Below, in pieces: positions 53,911 to 61,795 of a stretch of DNA of 64,000 bases. The notes under the pieces were generated by a model, which was not told where the DNA came from, ran no database searches, and saw nothing but the letters and a program-made list of their open reading frames with translations. The stretch comes from Paenibacillus sp. 481 (GTDB lineage: Bacteria > Bacillota > Bacilli > Paenibacillales > Paenibacillaceae): positions 2,980,001 through 3,044,000 of the forward strand of contig NZ_CP075175.1 in the NCBI RefSeq assembly GCF_021223605.1, read 5' to 3'. Made by a program: the position numbers and the translations under genes. Each line of letters starts with the position of its first letter. Position 1 is the first letter of the stretch.

Positions 53911-53960
53911 TTAATCTTTAATTTAATCTTTACCTTATCTTTATTTTTGTAAATTACAAT
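53904..53960 (+). promoter_or_regulatory. CTTTA direct-repeat operator and promoter of the amidase gene
   Basis: CTTTA units begin at 53916, 53928 and 53939 (spacing 12 and 11), with a weaker TTTTA at 53905. A -10 TACAAT lies at 53955-53960, 16 bp after the start of the last unit, with no normal -35. The same motif recurs before the polysaccharide deacetylase gene. Confidence 0.6.
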
Positions 53961-54024
53961 AGCTAGAGGCTCACATGATAGTTTGGCTAATGTAATAGAT
54001 AAATAGAGAAGAGGAAGATTTGTG

Positions 54025-54699
54025 ATGAAAAAAGGATTTTTCCCCAGCCTGTGCGTGCTCATTTTTATATGCTTGGTTGCTGTAATTTATATATTTGGTG
54101 AACAAATAGAGTCGGTCATGGCGCAGCAAGGCGGGCAACAAGAAGATAATCGTCGCTTAGATGGGAAAACGATTGTTATCGACCCTGGTCATGGTGGCAA
54201 AGATGTTGGATCGATCGGCCAAGCTGGAACGTACGAGAAAGACGTTGCCTTGCTAACGGCCAAACATATTCAACGTGAATTAGCCGAACAAACAGGGGCG
54301 ACCGTCCTCTTAACGCGTGATCAAGATGAGACGGTACAATTGCCGGAGCGTGTAGCTATGGCAGAGTCTGCTAACGCGGATCTTTATATAAGTCTGCACT
54401 ATGATGCGTATGTGACCAAAGATGTGTCAGGCATAACGACTTATTATCATAAACAAGAAGATAGACAGCTTGCGGACATCCTACATCAATCTTTGTTCCA
54501 GCAAGATTTGCAAACGAAAGATCGCGGGGTAAGACAAGGCGACTATTATGTGATTCGTGAAAATAGGAGCCCTGCGGTACTGCTTGAATTAGGTTACATT
54601 TCAAATGCGAATGATGAGCAGCAAATGAATTCGGCACAATTTCAGAAGAAGGTGACGAAGGCGATTGTAGATGGCGTTGCCGACTATTTAACGTTATAA
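54025..54699 (+). CDS. N-acetylmuramoyl-L-alanine amidase (Amidase_3)
   Basis: 224-residue cell-wall hydrolase cleaving the bond between MurNAc and L-alanine. An N-terminal signal or anchor (LCVLIFICLVAVIYIFG, 9-25) is followed by the zinc amidase domain: IDPGHGGKDVGSIG with the first zinc His (~57), EKDVALLTAKHI with the zinc Glu, ADLYISLHYDA with the second zinc His (~127), and VLLELGYISNANDE with the catalytic Glu (~190). No SH3 or LysM wall-binding domain is present. It is just upstream of a two-component system and may belong to its regulon. Start ATG 54025, SD GAGGAAG. Confidence 0.92.
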   Translation: MKKGFFPSLCVLIFICLVAVIYIFGEQIESVMAQQGGQQEDNRRLDGKTIVIDPGHGGKDVGSIGQAGTYEKDVALLTAKHIQRELAEQTGATVLLTRDQDETVQLPERVAMAESANADLYISLHYDAYVTKDVSGITTYYHKQEDRQLADILHQSLFQQDLQTKDRGVRQGDYYVIRENRSPAVLLELGYISNANDEQQMNSAQFQKKVTKAIVDGVADYLTL

Positions 54700-54784
54700 A
54701 ATAGAATGTCAGCAAACTATTAAGAAACAGCCGTGCAGGCTACAATAACATAATGACAAACGAATGTGTGGTGAGTGCTACATC

Positions 54785-55513
54785 ATGGGACAAACCATTC
54801 TCATCGTGGAAGATGAGCCTATTTTAAGGGAAATCGTAAAAGATTACTTTCAGAACGAAGGCTTCGATGTATTGGAAGCCGAGGACGGCAAACAAGCGCT
54901 AACCTTATTTGAGCAGCATGATGTTCATTTAATTATTTTGGACGTGATGCTGCCGCAATTGGACGGATGGTCCGTGTGCAGGCGTATTCGCAAAACGTCC
55001 AATGTTCCCATCATTATGCTAACCGCACGCGTAGATGAAGATGATACCTTGCTTGGCTTTGAATTAGGTGCCAATGACTATGTAACTAAACCGTACAGCC
55101 CGCCAATTTTGCTGGCCAGAGCAAAGCGGCTACTTAACCAAATTTCACATATGCCCCCAGTCGCTTCTGCTGCCCACGAGCCAAGCGTACAAATTCAAAG
55201 TGGCCCATTAAGCGAAGATTCCCTGTCACGGGGAGGCATTACGATTCATTTTCCGTCGCGGTCCGTGCGGATTGATGGCCAACCGATCAATTTAACGCAT
55301 ACGGAGTTTGAAATTTTAGCGTATTTGATGCAGAACTATGGCATTGTACTCACGCGGGAGCAAATTATTTTGAAAATATGGAGTTATGAGTTTGCTGGTG
55401 ATGATCGGACGATTAACACGCATATCCGCAACTTACGCCATAAGCTGGGTGTTAAAGCGAAGCTCATTATGACGGTTGTGCGGACCGGTTATAAATTTGA
55501 GGAACTAGGATGA
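54785..55513 (+). CDS. OmpR-family response regulator
   Basis: 242 residues. Receiver domain with acidic EDE (9-11), phospho-acceptor Asp53 in IILDVMLPQLDG, and Lys in YVTKPYSPP. The DNA-binding winged helix starts ~150: INLTHTEFEILAYLMQNYGI, then LTREQIILKIWSYEFAGDDR and TINTHIRNLRHKLG. The start is the ATG at 54785; the longer frame MCGECYI lacks support. Overlaps the kinase gene by 4 nt (ATGA). Likely binds the CTTTA repeats near 53920 and 57400. Confidence 0.92.
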   Translation: MGQTILIVEDEPILREIVKDYFQNEGFDVLEAEDGKQALTLFEQHDVHLIILDVMLPQLDGWSVCRRIRKTSNVPIIMLTARVDEDDTLLGFELGANDYVTKPYSPPILLARAKRLLNQISHMPPVASAAHEPSVQIQSGPLSEDSLSRGGITIHFPSRSVRIDGQPINLTHTEFEILAYLMQNYGIVLTREQIILKIWSYEFAGDDRTINTHIRNLRHKLGVKAKLIMTVVRTGYKFEELG

Positions 55514-57327
55514 GCAAATTGCGATTCGGGATTGTAGCTAAATTATTTATGCTTACGACAGCCCTTTGTTTATTTATTTTGGGAACTATTTTTGTTGGGC
55601 AGACGATATTTTTCAAACAGTATTATGCGGATCAAAAGGTGAAAAATATTGAAGCGAGCATGACCAAATTTGAGCAGGACTACTTAAATAGTAATGGAAA
55701 TGTACGTGCGATTCGGAATTTGGAGCAGCGATTTTTTCGGGATCATAATACGTGGATAACGGTCGTGGACAGCGTCGGGAATATGAAGCATGTCGATGAT
55801 TATTTCATTGAGGTTAATACGCATCCGTCGGAGAATGCGCCTTACGGCAATAAAAGTATGAGAGTCCCTTTATACTATATGACGAATCTCGAGCATACTG
55901 AGGTCTTGTCCAACTCCTTCAAGGTGGGTAATCAAGTGTTTGTTACCGGCTACAAAAAGGACTCATCCGTCATTCCTTTTTCGATTGCGAATGTCGAATC
56001 CAGAGCTGGCAGTGCAAGTTGGGGGAACGATGTCTTTCTCAAGAAGATGGACGACATCTTAACCGAAGAAAAACGGCGAGATATTCCCTATAAGCAATCC
56101 GCGTTTGTACATGTAAACAGTAACATTACACAAGTGAAGCTGCCGACTTCAGATGAGTTGGCTAACTCGATTTACGCGAATAAGCTATTTATAGAGCAGC
56201 TTAATCAGTTCCAGGTAAGATTGTTGTTTGAGCCGCGGGTAATCGGTATGGCTACAGAACATATGACGCATCAGCAGAACGATATTAAATATCAAACGAT
56301 TGCCAAGCCGTTTTATGATTCACAGGGGAAGGAAATGTATTTGTTTGCAATAGCATCGTTGCAGCCTGTAGATGAAGCGATAACGATGATTCAGCAATAT
56401 TTTGTGTATATCGTGCTTGTCGTGTTGGTGTTAAGTGTACTCGTTTCTTTTTATTACTCCAAAAAAATTGCCCGTCCGCTGCTGCGTATTAACGATACGA
56501 CCCAAAAAATCGCCAATCTCGATTTCTCGGAGAACATCCGCATTACGTCTAAGGATGAGATCGGTGACTTGTCTCGCAACATTAATGTGTTGTCGACAAC
56601 GCTGAACTCCTATATTTCTCAGCTGCATCAAGACATTGAGAAGGAGAAGCAGTTGGAGAATACGCGCAAAGAATTTATTGCGGGCGTCTCGCACGAACTA
56701 AAAACGCCTCTCAGCATTATGAAAAGCTGTATATCCATTTTGAAAGATGGCGTTGCTAGTCATAAGAAAGATTATTATTTTACGGCGATGACGAAAGAAG
56801 TAGACCGGATGGACATGCTGATCGTCGATATGCTGGAGTTGGCGAAGTTTGAGTCAGGGACGTACAAGTTGCAGGTCGATCAGTTCTATATCGATCAGTC
56901 AGTCGAACACATATGGAAACAATTAAGTATGGATATCGCGAGCAAACAGCTCCATGTACAGGCGGATCTGCTCTCGGTCGAAGTTATCGCGAACCAACAT
57001 CGAATCGAGCAGGTGCTTACGAATTTTATGACGAATGCTATTCGGTATACACCTATGAATGAGCGGGTTATGATCACGATGGAAGACGCGGGCGAACGGG
57101 TTAAAATCGGCATTGAAAATAAAGGGGCACATATCCCGCAGGAACAGCTTCTGAAAATATGGGATCGTTTCTATCGGGGGGATGCTGCTCGTCATCGTGC
57201 GGAAGGTGGAACAGGTTTAGGGCTTGCGATCTCTAAAAATATTTTAGAACTGCATAACGTGGAGTATGGTGTATTCAATACACCGGACGGTGTGTTGTTT
57301 TATTTTTATTTGAATAAGAAGATGTAG
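55510..57327 (+). CDS. Sensor histidine kinase with large extracytoplasmic domain
   Basis: 605 residues. Membrane segments at about 12-35 and 296-316 flank a ~260-residue extracellular sensor of no recognised type. HAMP follows (ARPLLRINDTTQKIANLDF), then a coiled coil and the H-box GVSHELKTPLSIMKS with His near 395. The ATPase shows an N-box NFMTNAIRYTP, GIENKGAHIP and GGTGLGLAISKNI. It differs from the kinase at 32677, which lacks a sensor domain. Partner of the preceding regulator; flanked by two wall-modifying enzymes, so a wall-stress or wall-fragment signal is likely. Confidence 0.92.
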   Translation: MSKLRFGIVAKLFMLTTALCLFILGTIFVGQTIFFKQYYADQKVKNIEASMTKFEQDYLNSNGNVRAIRNLEQRFFRDHNTWITVVDSVGNMKHVDDYFIEVNTHPSENAPYGNKSMRVPLYYMTNLEHTEVLSNSFKVGNQVFVTGYKKDSSVIPFSIANVESRAGSASWGNDVFLKKMDDILTEEKRRDIPYKQSAFVHVNSNITQVKLPTSDELANSIYANKLFIEQLNQFQVRLLFEPRVIGMATEHMTHQQNDIKYQTIAKPFYDSQGKEMYLFAIASLQPVDEAITMIQQYFVYIVLVVLVLSVLVSFYYSKKIARPLLRINDTTQKIANLDFSENIRITSKDEIGDLSRNINVLSTTLNSYISQLHQDIEKEKQLENTRKEFIAGVSHELKTPLSIMKSCISILKDGVASHKKDYYFTAMTKEVDRMDMLIVDMLELAKFESGTYKLQVDQFYIDQSVEHIWKQLSMDIASKQLHVQADLLSVEVIANQHRIEQVLTNFMTNAIRYTPMNERVMITMEDAGERVKIGIENKGAHIPQEQLLKIWDRFYRGDAARHRAEGGTGLGLAISKNILELHNVEYGVFNTPDGVLFYFYLNKKM

Positions 57328-57339
57328 CGTAAGATCAGG

Positions 57340-57372
57340 GTGCAGAAGCAAATTTCTGCACTCTTTCTTTAT
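57340..57372 (+). terminator. Terminator of the two-component operon
   Basis: Stem GTGCAGAA/TTCTGCAC with a 6-nt loop followed by TCTTTCTTTAT; the T-run merges with the first CTTTA repeat. Confidence 0.75.
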
Positions 57373-57429
57373 AATTTCCTTATACCTTCTTTATATGGTC
57401 TTCACTTGAACTTTACGTCTCTCTACTAA
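57367..57429 (+). promoter_or_regulatory. CTTTA direct-repeat operator and promoter of the deacetylase gene
   Basis: Five units start at 57367 (CTTTATA), 57378 (CCTTATA), 57389 (CTTTATA), 57400 (CTTCACT) and 57411 (CTTTACG), exactly 11 bp apart. A -10-like TACTAA lies at 57424-57429. The pattern fits an OmpR-class regulator bound on one DNA face. Confidence 0.65.
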
Positions 57430-57471
57430 ACTCAGGTTATACGAGGTTGATAGAGAGAGGACAGATTACAG

Positions 57472-58353
57472 ATGAAGAACGTTCAGCGTTGGAGTAAAAT
57501 GAGTATAGCAGTTATGTGTATCATAGTGGGTACGCTTGTGATTGGAAAGTGGGGGTTCTCTGATACAGGAGAAGCCTCACAGGCAGTAACGCCAGCAGGA
57601 TCAAGCTCTACGCTAGTAAGTCCGAATACGGTGGGAACATCAGAACCTGTGGGAACTTCGTCAGGCTCGACTACTTCCGAATCTTCGGGAACTAGCCAAG
57701 CTTCAAAAGAAACGAAGCAGCTAAAAGAAATGAAACAGCCAGAAGGAAAAGTCGTTTATTTAACATTCGACGACGGCCCGAGCAGGTTGACGGATGAGTT
57801 TCTAGATACATTAAAGCAACATGATGTCACGGCGACCTTTTTTATGCAGGGTAGCAACTTGAATGTTGCGGGGTATCATGATGAAGTGAAGCGGGCTGTA
57901 GATGAAGGCCACTATGTAGGTCCGCACAGTATGACGCACAATTATAAGAAGTTATACAATCAGAACGAGTTTGTATCGGAAATGAAAGATACGATCGACA
58001 TCATTCATAACATAACGGGCGTGAAGCCAAAGTTAGTGCGTGCCCCATACGGATCAAAGCCGGGGTTAAAAGATTCGCTTCGAAACGAATTGGCAGAGGC
58101 GGAGTTGAAGCTTTGGGATTGGACGATAGACTCCAACGATTGGAAGTATACGGGGAATCCAGGCGGGATTGTTAACGAGGTCAAAACGCAGACGACAGAG
58201 GACGTAGAAATTGTGTTATTGCATGAGAAGCAACAAACGTTAGATGCTTTGCCGGAAATTATTGATTTTTATAAAAATAAAGGATACTCATTTGCTGTGT
58301 ATAAGGATGAGGAACATTTCCCGCTGAACTTTTGGAAGGATGAGCGTTTATAA
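57472..58353 (+). CDS. Polysaccharide deacetylase (NodB domain), exported
   Basis: 293 residues. An N-terminal membrane or signal segment (SIAVMCIIVGTLVIG, ~11-25) is followed by a Ser/Thr/Gly linker to ~85 and a carbohydrate esterase 4 domain. CE4 motifs: MT1 YLTFDDGPSRLTDE (~97), MT2 GPHSMTHNYKKL (~148), MT3 VRAPYGSKPGL (~188), MT4 WDWTIDSNDW (~215), and LLHEKQQTLDAL (~255). It should remove N-acetyl groups from peptidoglycan or similar polymers, which often confers lysozyme resistance. Regulated by CTTTA repeats, probably through the upstream two-component system. Confidence 0.9.
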   Translation: MKNVQRWSKMSIAVMCIIVGTLVIGKWGFSDTGEASQAVTPAGSSSTLVSPNTVGTSEPVGTSSGSTTSESSGTSQASKETKQLKEMKQPEGKVVYLTFDDGPSRLTDEFLDTLKQHDVTATFFMQGSNLNVAGYHDEVKRAVDEGHYVGPHSMTHNYKKLYNQNEFVSEMKDTIDIIHNITGVKPKLVRAPYGSKPGLKDSLRNELAEAELKLWDWTIDSNDWKYTGNPGGIVNEVKTQTTEDVEIVLLHEKQQTLDALPEIIDFYKNKGYSFAVYKDEEHFPLNFWKDERL

Positions 58354-58357
58354 TACG

Positions 58358-58396
58358 AAAGTACACTGACTTCAAGCCGTCAGTGTACTTTTTTTA
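58358..58396. terminator. Bidirectional terminator
   Basis: Perfect 13-bp stem AAAGTACACTGAC/GTCAGTGTACTTT with T-run, between convergent genes. Confidence 0.85.
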
Positions 58397-58410
58397 TACA
58401 GGTCAACACT

Positions 58411-59697
58411 TTAAGATTTAATAGCGACTCCGAACGGGAAGCTGCCAACGGGAATGCTTCTTTCGACCGTATTCGTTGCCGTATTAAGCACGGAAACTTT
58501 ATTGCCAGTACGGTGTACGATAACGGCTTTTTGACCATTGGCTGTAAAGGAAATGCTGAACGGTGACGGATCAACGGGTATCGTGTTGATGACCGAATTC
58601 GTTGTCGCATTGATGACGGACACCGTTCCGCTGTCGCGATTAGTCACGTAAGCCAATTGGCCAGCAGGATGGACGGCAACCCATTCAGGTGCTGTTCCGA
58701 CTCCAATCGTTTGAATGACGGTATTGGTAGCTGTATTAATGACGGAAACGTTGTTGTCGAGCACATTAACGACGTATAGCGTATTTCCATTTGGCGTAAT
58801 GGCTGCGCCTGTAGGCGCTTTTCCGACATCTATCGACTGCACGACGGTGTTGGTGGCCGTATTAATGACCGACACTTTTTGACTGTTTCGATTCGTAACA
58901 TAAGCAAAGCTTCCATTTGGAGTAATGACAATACCCGTTGGAAACACTTCAACCGGAATCGTCTGCGTGACTGTATTCGTAGCCGTATTAATGACGGACA
59001 CCGTTCCGCTTGCTTGATTGGCAACATAAGCTAATGTACCATTTGGCGTTATGGCAATGCCGATCGGCAGAGTTCCGACTGGAATCGTGTGAACAACGGC
59101 ATTGGTGGCCGTATGAATAACCGATACGGAGTTGGCATTGAAGTTCGAGACATATGCAAAATTGCCGTTAGATGCTAATGCAATGCCGGCAGGACTTGTT
59201 CCAACGGCAATCGTTGCACTCGAAGAGGGAACGAGTAAACGGATAACTGACACGTTGTTATCACTCGTGTTGGTCACATAAACGGTAGGGCCGGGCTGAA
59301 TAATGAAATCAGTCTCTGCGTTAAATTGAGCGCCGATTATTAAGAACGTATTTTCAGCCTTGAATCGGTACGTTCCGGCAACAGGTAAAGTCTTGTTGCT
59401 CAACAGTAGGTTGATTTGAGACAGCCCCAGTAAATCTAGCGTAAGGGGTAGCGTGACCGTTCTACCGCCATTGGATAACTGTGAATCCAAAATCTCCCCA
59501 CCATTAATAGTATCATTCGTGGTGGCTGTAATACCTGCGGGAAGATTAAACACGACTCTTCCAAGGGCTAGCAATGCATTGGGCCGATACGACACAAGAA
59601 TATCTGTCGTACTCCCCTCCAAGTTGCTCGTCACACCGATGACGGTTATTTGTGCCGCTAGCGTAGAGTTGTCGGGTTCTTCAGCATGATTCGTCAT
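58411..59697 (-). CDS. YVTN-family beta-propeller repeat protein
   Basis: 428 residues. After an N-terminal ~110-residue beta domain without a recognised family or signal peptide, about seven ~42-residue blades repeat the pattern (A)YV(T/A)N...VSVINTATN.V..IPVG..P.GIAITPNG, the YVTN/NHL surface-propeller type. The repeat DNA is also similar from blade to blade. It has AAGGAGG before its ATG. In Bacillales such proteins can lie on spores or cell surfaces; lack of a signal peptide fits release from the mother cell or cytosolic use, but this is inference. Confidence 0.83.
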   Translation of the reverse strand: MTNHAEEPDNSTLAAQITVIGVTSNLEGSTTDILVSYRPNALLALGRVVFNLPAGITATTNDTINGGEILDSQLSNGGRTVTLPLTLDLLGLSQINLLLSNKTLPVAGTYRFKAENTFLIIGAQFNAETDFIIQPGPTVYVTNTSDNNVSVIRLLVPSSSATIAVGTSPAGIALASNGNFAYVSNFNANSVSVIHTATNAVVHTIPVGTLPIGIAITPNGTLAYVANQASGTVSVINTATNTVTQTIPVEVFPTGIVITPNGSFAYVTNRNSQKVSVINTATNTVVQSIDVGKAPTGAAITPNGNTLYVVNVLDNNVSVINTATNTVIQTIGVGTAPEWVAVHPAGQLAYVTNRDSGTVSVINATTNSVINTIPVDPSPFSISFTANGQKAVIVHRTGNKVSVLNTATNTVERSIPVGSFPFGVAIKS

Positions 59698-59807
59698 TTA
59701 TTTTGCCTCCTTATTCATTTAAAATCACAACAGTGTATTCTATGTTTCTATCGATCCATTTTGCTAGAAAGGAAACCTATTCTTTATAAAATGTGCACGA
59801 AAAAGAA

Positions 59808-59838
59808 GGAAGCTCACCTTAGCCTCCCCTCGTGACTT
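59808..59838 (-). terminator. Terminator of the CHRD gene
   Basis: Minus-strand stem GGAGGCT/AGCTTCC (one G-T) followed by TTCTTTTTCG; it lies 40 nt past the CHRD stop. Confidence 0.65.
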
Positions 59839-59875
59839 CACTTATGTTCGGTTTGTGCAGATGGGATTTGGAGCT

Positions 59876-60490
59876 TCAACCTCTTTTGACTTTGCCTCCT
59901 TTGACCTTGCCTTTTTTGACTTTGACTCTGATCTTTTTGACCTTGATTCTGATCTTTTTGACTTTACCTCTGACATTAACCTTTTTGCCTTTGGCCTTGA
60001 TTTTAGTTTTTTTCACTTTGGCCTTTTTCGCTTTGACTTTGGCTAGATGATCTTGCTCTGTTTCCACGTGTTTCACAACATCGTCCTTAGCTCGAAATAC
60101 TTGCCCACGAATTTCTCCGTCCGGATGTTTAACCGTATGAACATTCACATAGGCAAAGCCATTATTGAAATCCGTAACCAAGTCACTAATCGTTCTGCCT
60201 TGCAGGGGACCGATCAAATCATCGCTCGTCAGGACGCCTGAAATGATGCCGCTTTTTACGGAGATACCGAATTTATTCGGGCCAAATAAATAGGCAACAA
60301 TAGGGCCTGTTAAACCTTTTGGTGCAATATGAATATTTGCTGCGGTTACTCGCTTAATATCTTGCACGGCGAGTTTAAATGTCAGTTGAGTCCCATCAGG
60401 GCTCAATCGGAAGATAGCCTCTTCACTAGCTATCGTGTTTACAGGAGGAACTTCATTTTGTCCTTTCAAAATTGCTTTATAAGTAGCGAT
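59876..60490 (-). CDS. CHRD-domain protein with Lys-rich repetitive tail; apparent AUC start
   Basis: About 204 residues. The CHRD domain reads ATYKAILKGQNEVPPVNT, ... TAANIHIAPKGLTGPIVAYL, ... NVHTVKHPDGEIRGQVF (residues ~1-135). The C-terminal ~55 residues are a K/V/R-rich repeat (KAKKAKVKKTKIKAKGKKV; VKKIRIKVKKIRVKVKK). The usual-codon start would be TTG at 60469, but it has no SD and would delete the first strand of the domain. The ATC at 60490-60488 has AAAGGAG 9 nt upstream and restores the strand, so an AUC start is proposed. The next upstream in-frame stop is a TGA 6 nt before it. Confidence 0.72.
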   Translation of the reverse strand: MATYKAILKGQNEVPPVNTIASEEAIFRLSPDGTQLTFKLAVQDIKRVTAANIHIAPKGLTGPIVAYLFGPNKFGISVKSGIISGVLTSDDLIGPLQGRTISDLVTDFNNGFAYVNVHTVKHPDGEIRGQVFRAKDDVVKHVETEQDHLAKVKAKKAKVKKTKIKAKGKKVNVRGKVKKIRIKVKKIRVKVKKGKVKGGKVKRG

Positions 60491-60706
60491 AAGTCCTCAC
60501 TCCTTTATTCGCGGAATCATGTAACTAATGTAGCGTATTCCGCAAAGTGGAATCAGGGCTATGTGAATGCCTATTAAAAATAGATAAATGTCAACTTGAC
60601 AAATATCTTTATATCATATATCTTTAATTCAAGATAATAATTTGCGTGAACAATTGGAAAGTTAAGCACAAAGATTCATTATAGAAGCACATTTCGGGAG
60701 GGGTTT

Positions 60707-61681
60707 ATGATGGAACTGAAAGGTATTCACCACGTATCTGCATTAACGGCAAGTGCAGCTAACAACTTTGATTTTTATACTCATATATTAGGTCTTCGAT
60801 TGGTTAAAAAAACGGTCAATCAAGACGCTCCGTCGATGTATCATTTATTTTATGGGGATGAAAAAGGGAACCCCGGCACAGAGCTCACGTTTTTTGAAAT
60901 TCCGAATGCGGGCCGTAATCGCGATGGCGTGAGCAGCATTTCAGCAACTTCGCTGCGTGTGGCGGACGACGAAGCTATCCAATATTGGCAGCAGCGGTTT
61001 ACGGAATTTGAAGTGGAGAACGAAGGAGTAAAGCAGATTAATGGGCGTTTAACTCTTCCGTTTAAAGATTTTGAAGGGCAGCGATTAATGATGGTGTCGG
61101 ACGCGAACAATGTTGGCGTTAAGGGCGGTGAAGCCAGAGAGACGGGGCCGATTCCGAAGGAGTACGGGATTACGGGTTTAGGTCCAGTCAGACTGACGGT
61201 TCGTGACGCACAGCCGACAGTAGATACGTTGATACGAGTGCTCGGATTCCGTGAAAAAGGCACCTACCCTGCCTTCCAGCAAGGGCAGCCGGACGTGATC
61301 GTATTAGAAACAGGCGAGGGCGGAACGGGTGCCGAAATTCACGTCGAAGAACGAGATGATCTTAAACTTGAACGCCCGGGCCGTGGTGGCGTGCATCACG
61401 TTGCATTTCGTGTCGACACGGAAGAGGAGCTGCGTCAATGGGTTGACCGCATTCAGCAATTGCAGTTCTCCACATCGGGTTTCGTGGATCGTTACTATTT
61501 CCGTTCGCTTTATTTTAGAGAGCCGAATGGCATCTTGTTCGAGTTGGCGACAGACGGTCCAGGCTTCGAAGCGGATGAGCCATTGGAGCATTTGGGTGAG
61601 TCGCTGGCGTTGCCACCATTTTTGGAGCCGCAGCGTGAGGAAACTGAAGCGAAGTTGAAGCCAATCGATACGAAGCAATAA
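60707..61681 (+). CDS. Ring-cleaving dioxygenase of the MhqO/MhqA glyoxalase family
   Basis: 324 residues with two glyoxalase/extradiol (VOC) modules. Metal ligands are likely His in GIHHVSALTAS (~7), His in GGVHHVAFRVD (~227), and Glu in REPNGILFELATDGPG (~277). Length and opening resemble B. subtilis MhqO, induced by quinones and catechols and probably opening hydroquinone rings. Two adjacent ATGs (60707, 60710) fit the SD GGGAGGGG; the second has better spacing. Single gene, no MhqR-type regulator nearby. Confidence 0.85.
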   Translation: MMELKGIHHVSALTASAANNFDFYTHILGLRLVKKTVNQDAPSMYHLFYGDEKGNPGTELTFFEIPNAGRNRDGVSSISATSLRVADDEAIQYWQQRFTEFEVENEGVKQINGRLTLPFKDFEGQRLMMVSDANNVGVKGGEARETGPIPKEYGITGLGPVRLTVRDAQPTVDTLIRVLGFREKGTYPAFQQGQPDVIVLETGEGGTGAEIHVEERDDLKLERPGRGGVHHVAFRVDTEEELRQWVDRIQQLQFSTSGFVDRYYFRSLYFREPNGILFELATDGPGFEADEPLEHLGESLALPPFLEPQREETEAKLKPIDTKQ

Positions 61682-61698
61682 AATTTCTTTTCAATTTT

Positions 61699-61737
61699 TT
61701 AACATTGGCTATATACTCCATTAACAAACGTCTAGTA
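61699..61737 (+). promoter_or_regulatory. Pho-box-like direct repeats before alkaline phosphatase
   Basis: Hexamers TTAACA (61699), TATATA (61710), TTAACA (61721) and CTAGTA (61732) are exactly 11 bp apart, matching the TT(A/T/C)ACA-N5 layout of PhoP sites. A weak -10 (TAGGAT) follows at about 61742. The second and fourth hexamers are degenerate. Confidence 0.65.
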
Positions 61738-61795
61738 TGCTTAGGATATGGCGGGAGCTTATCTCCCAAGCCTATTATCCTAGGGGGGATTCGGT

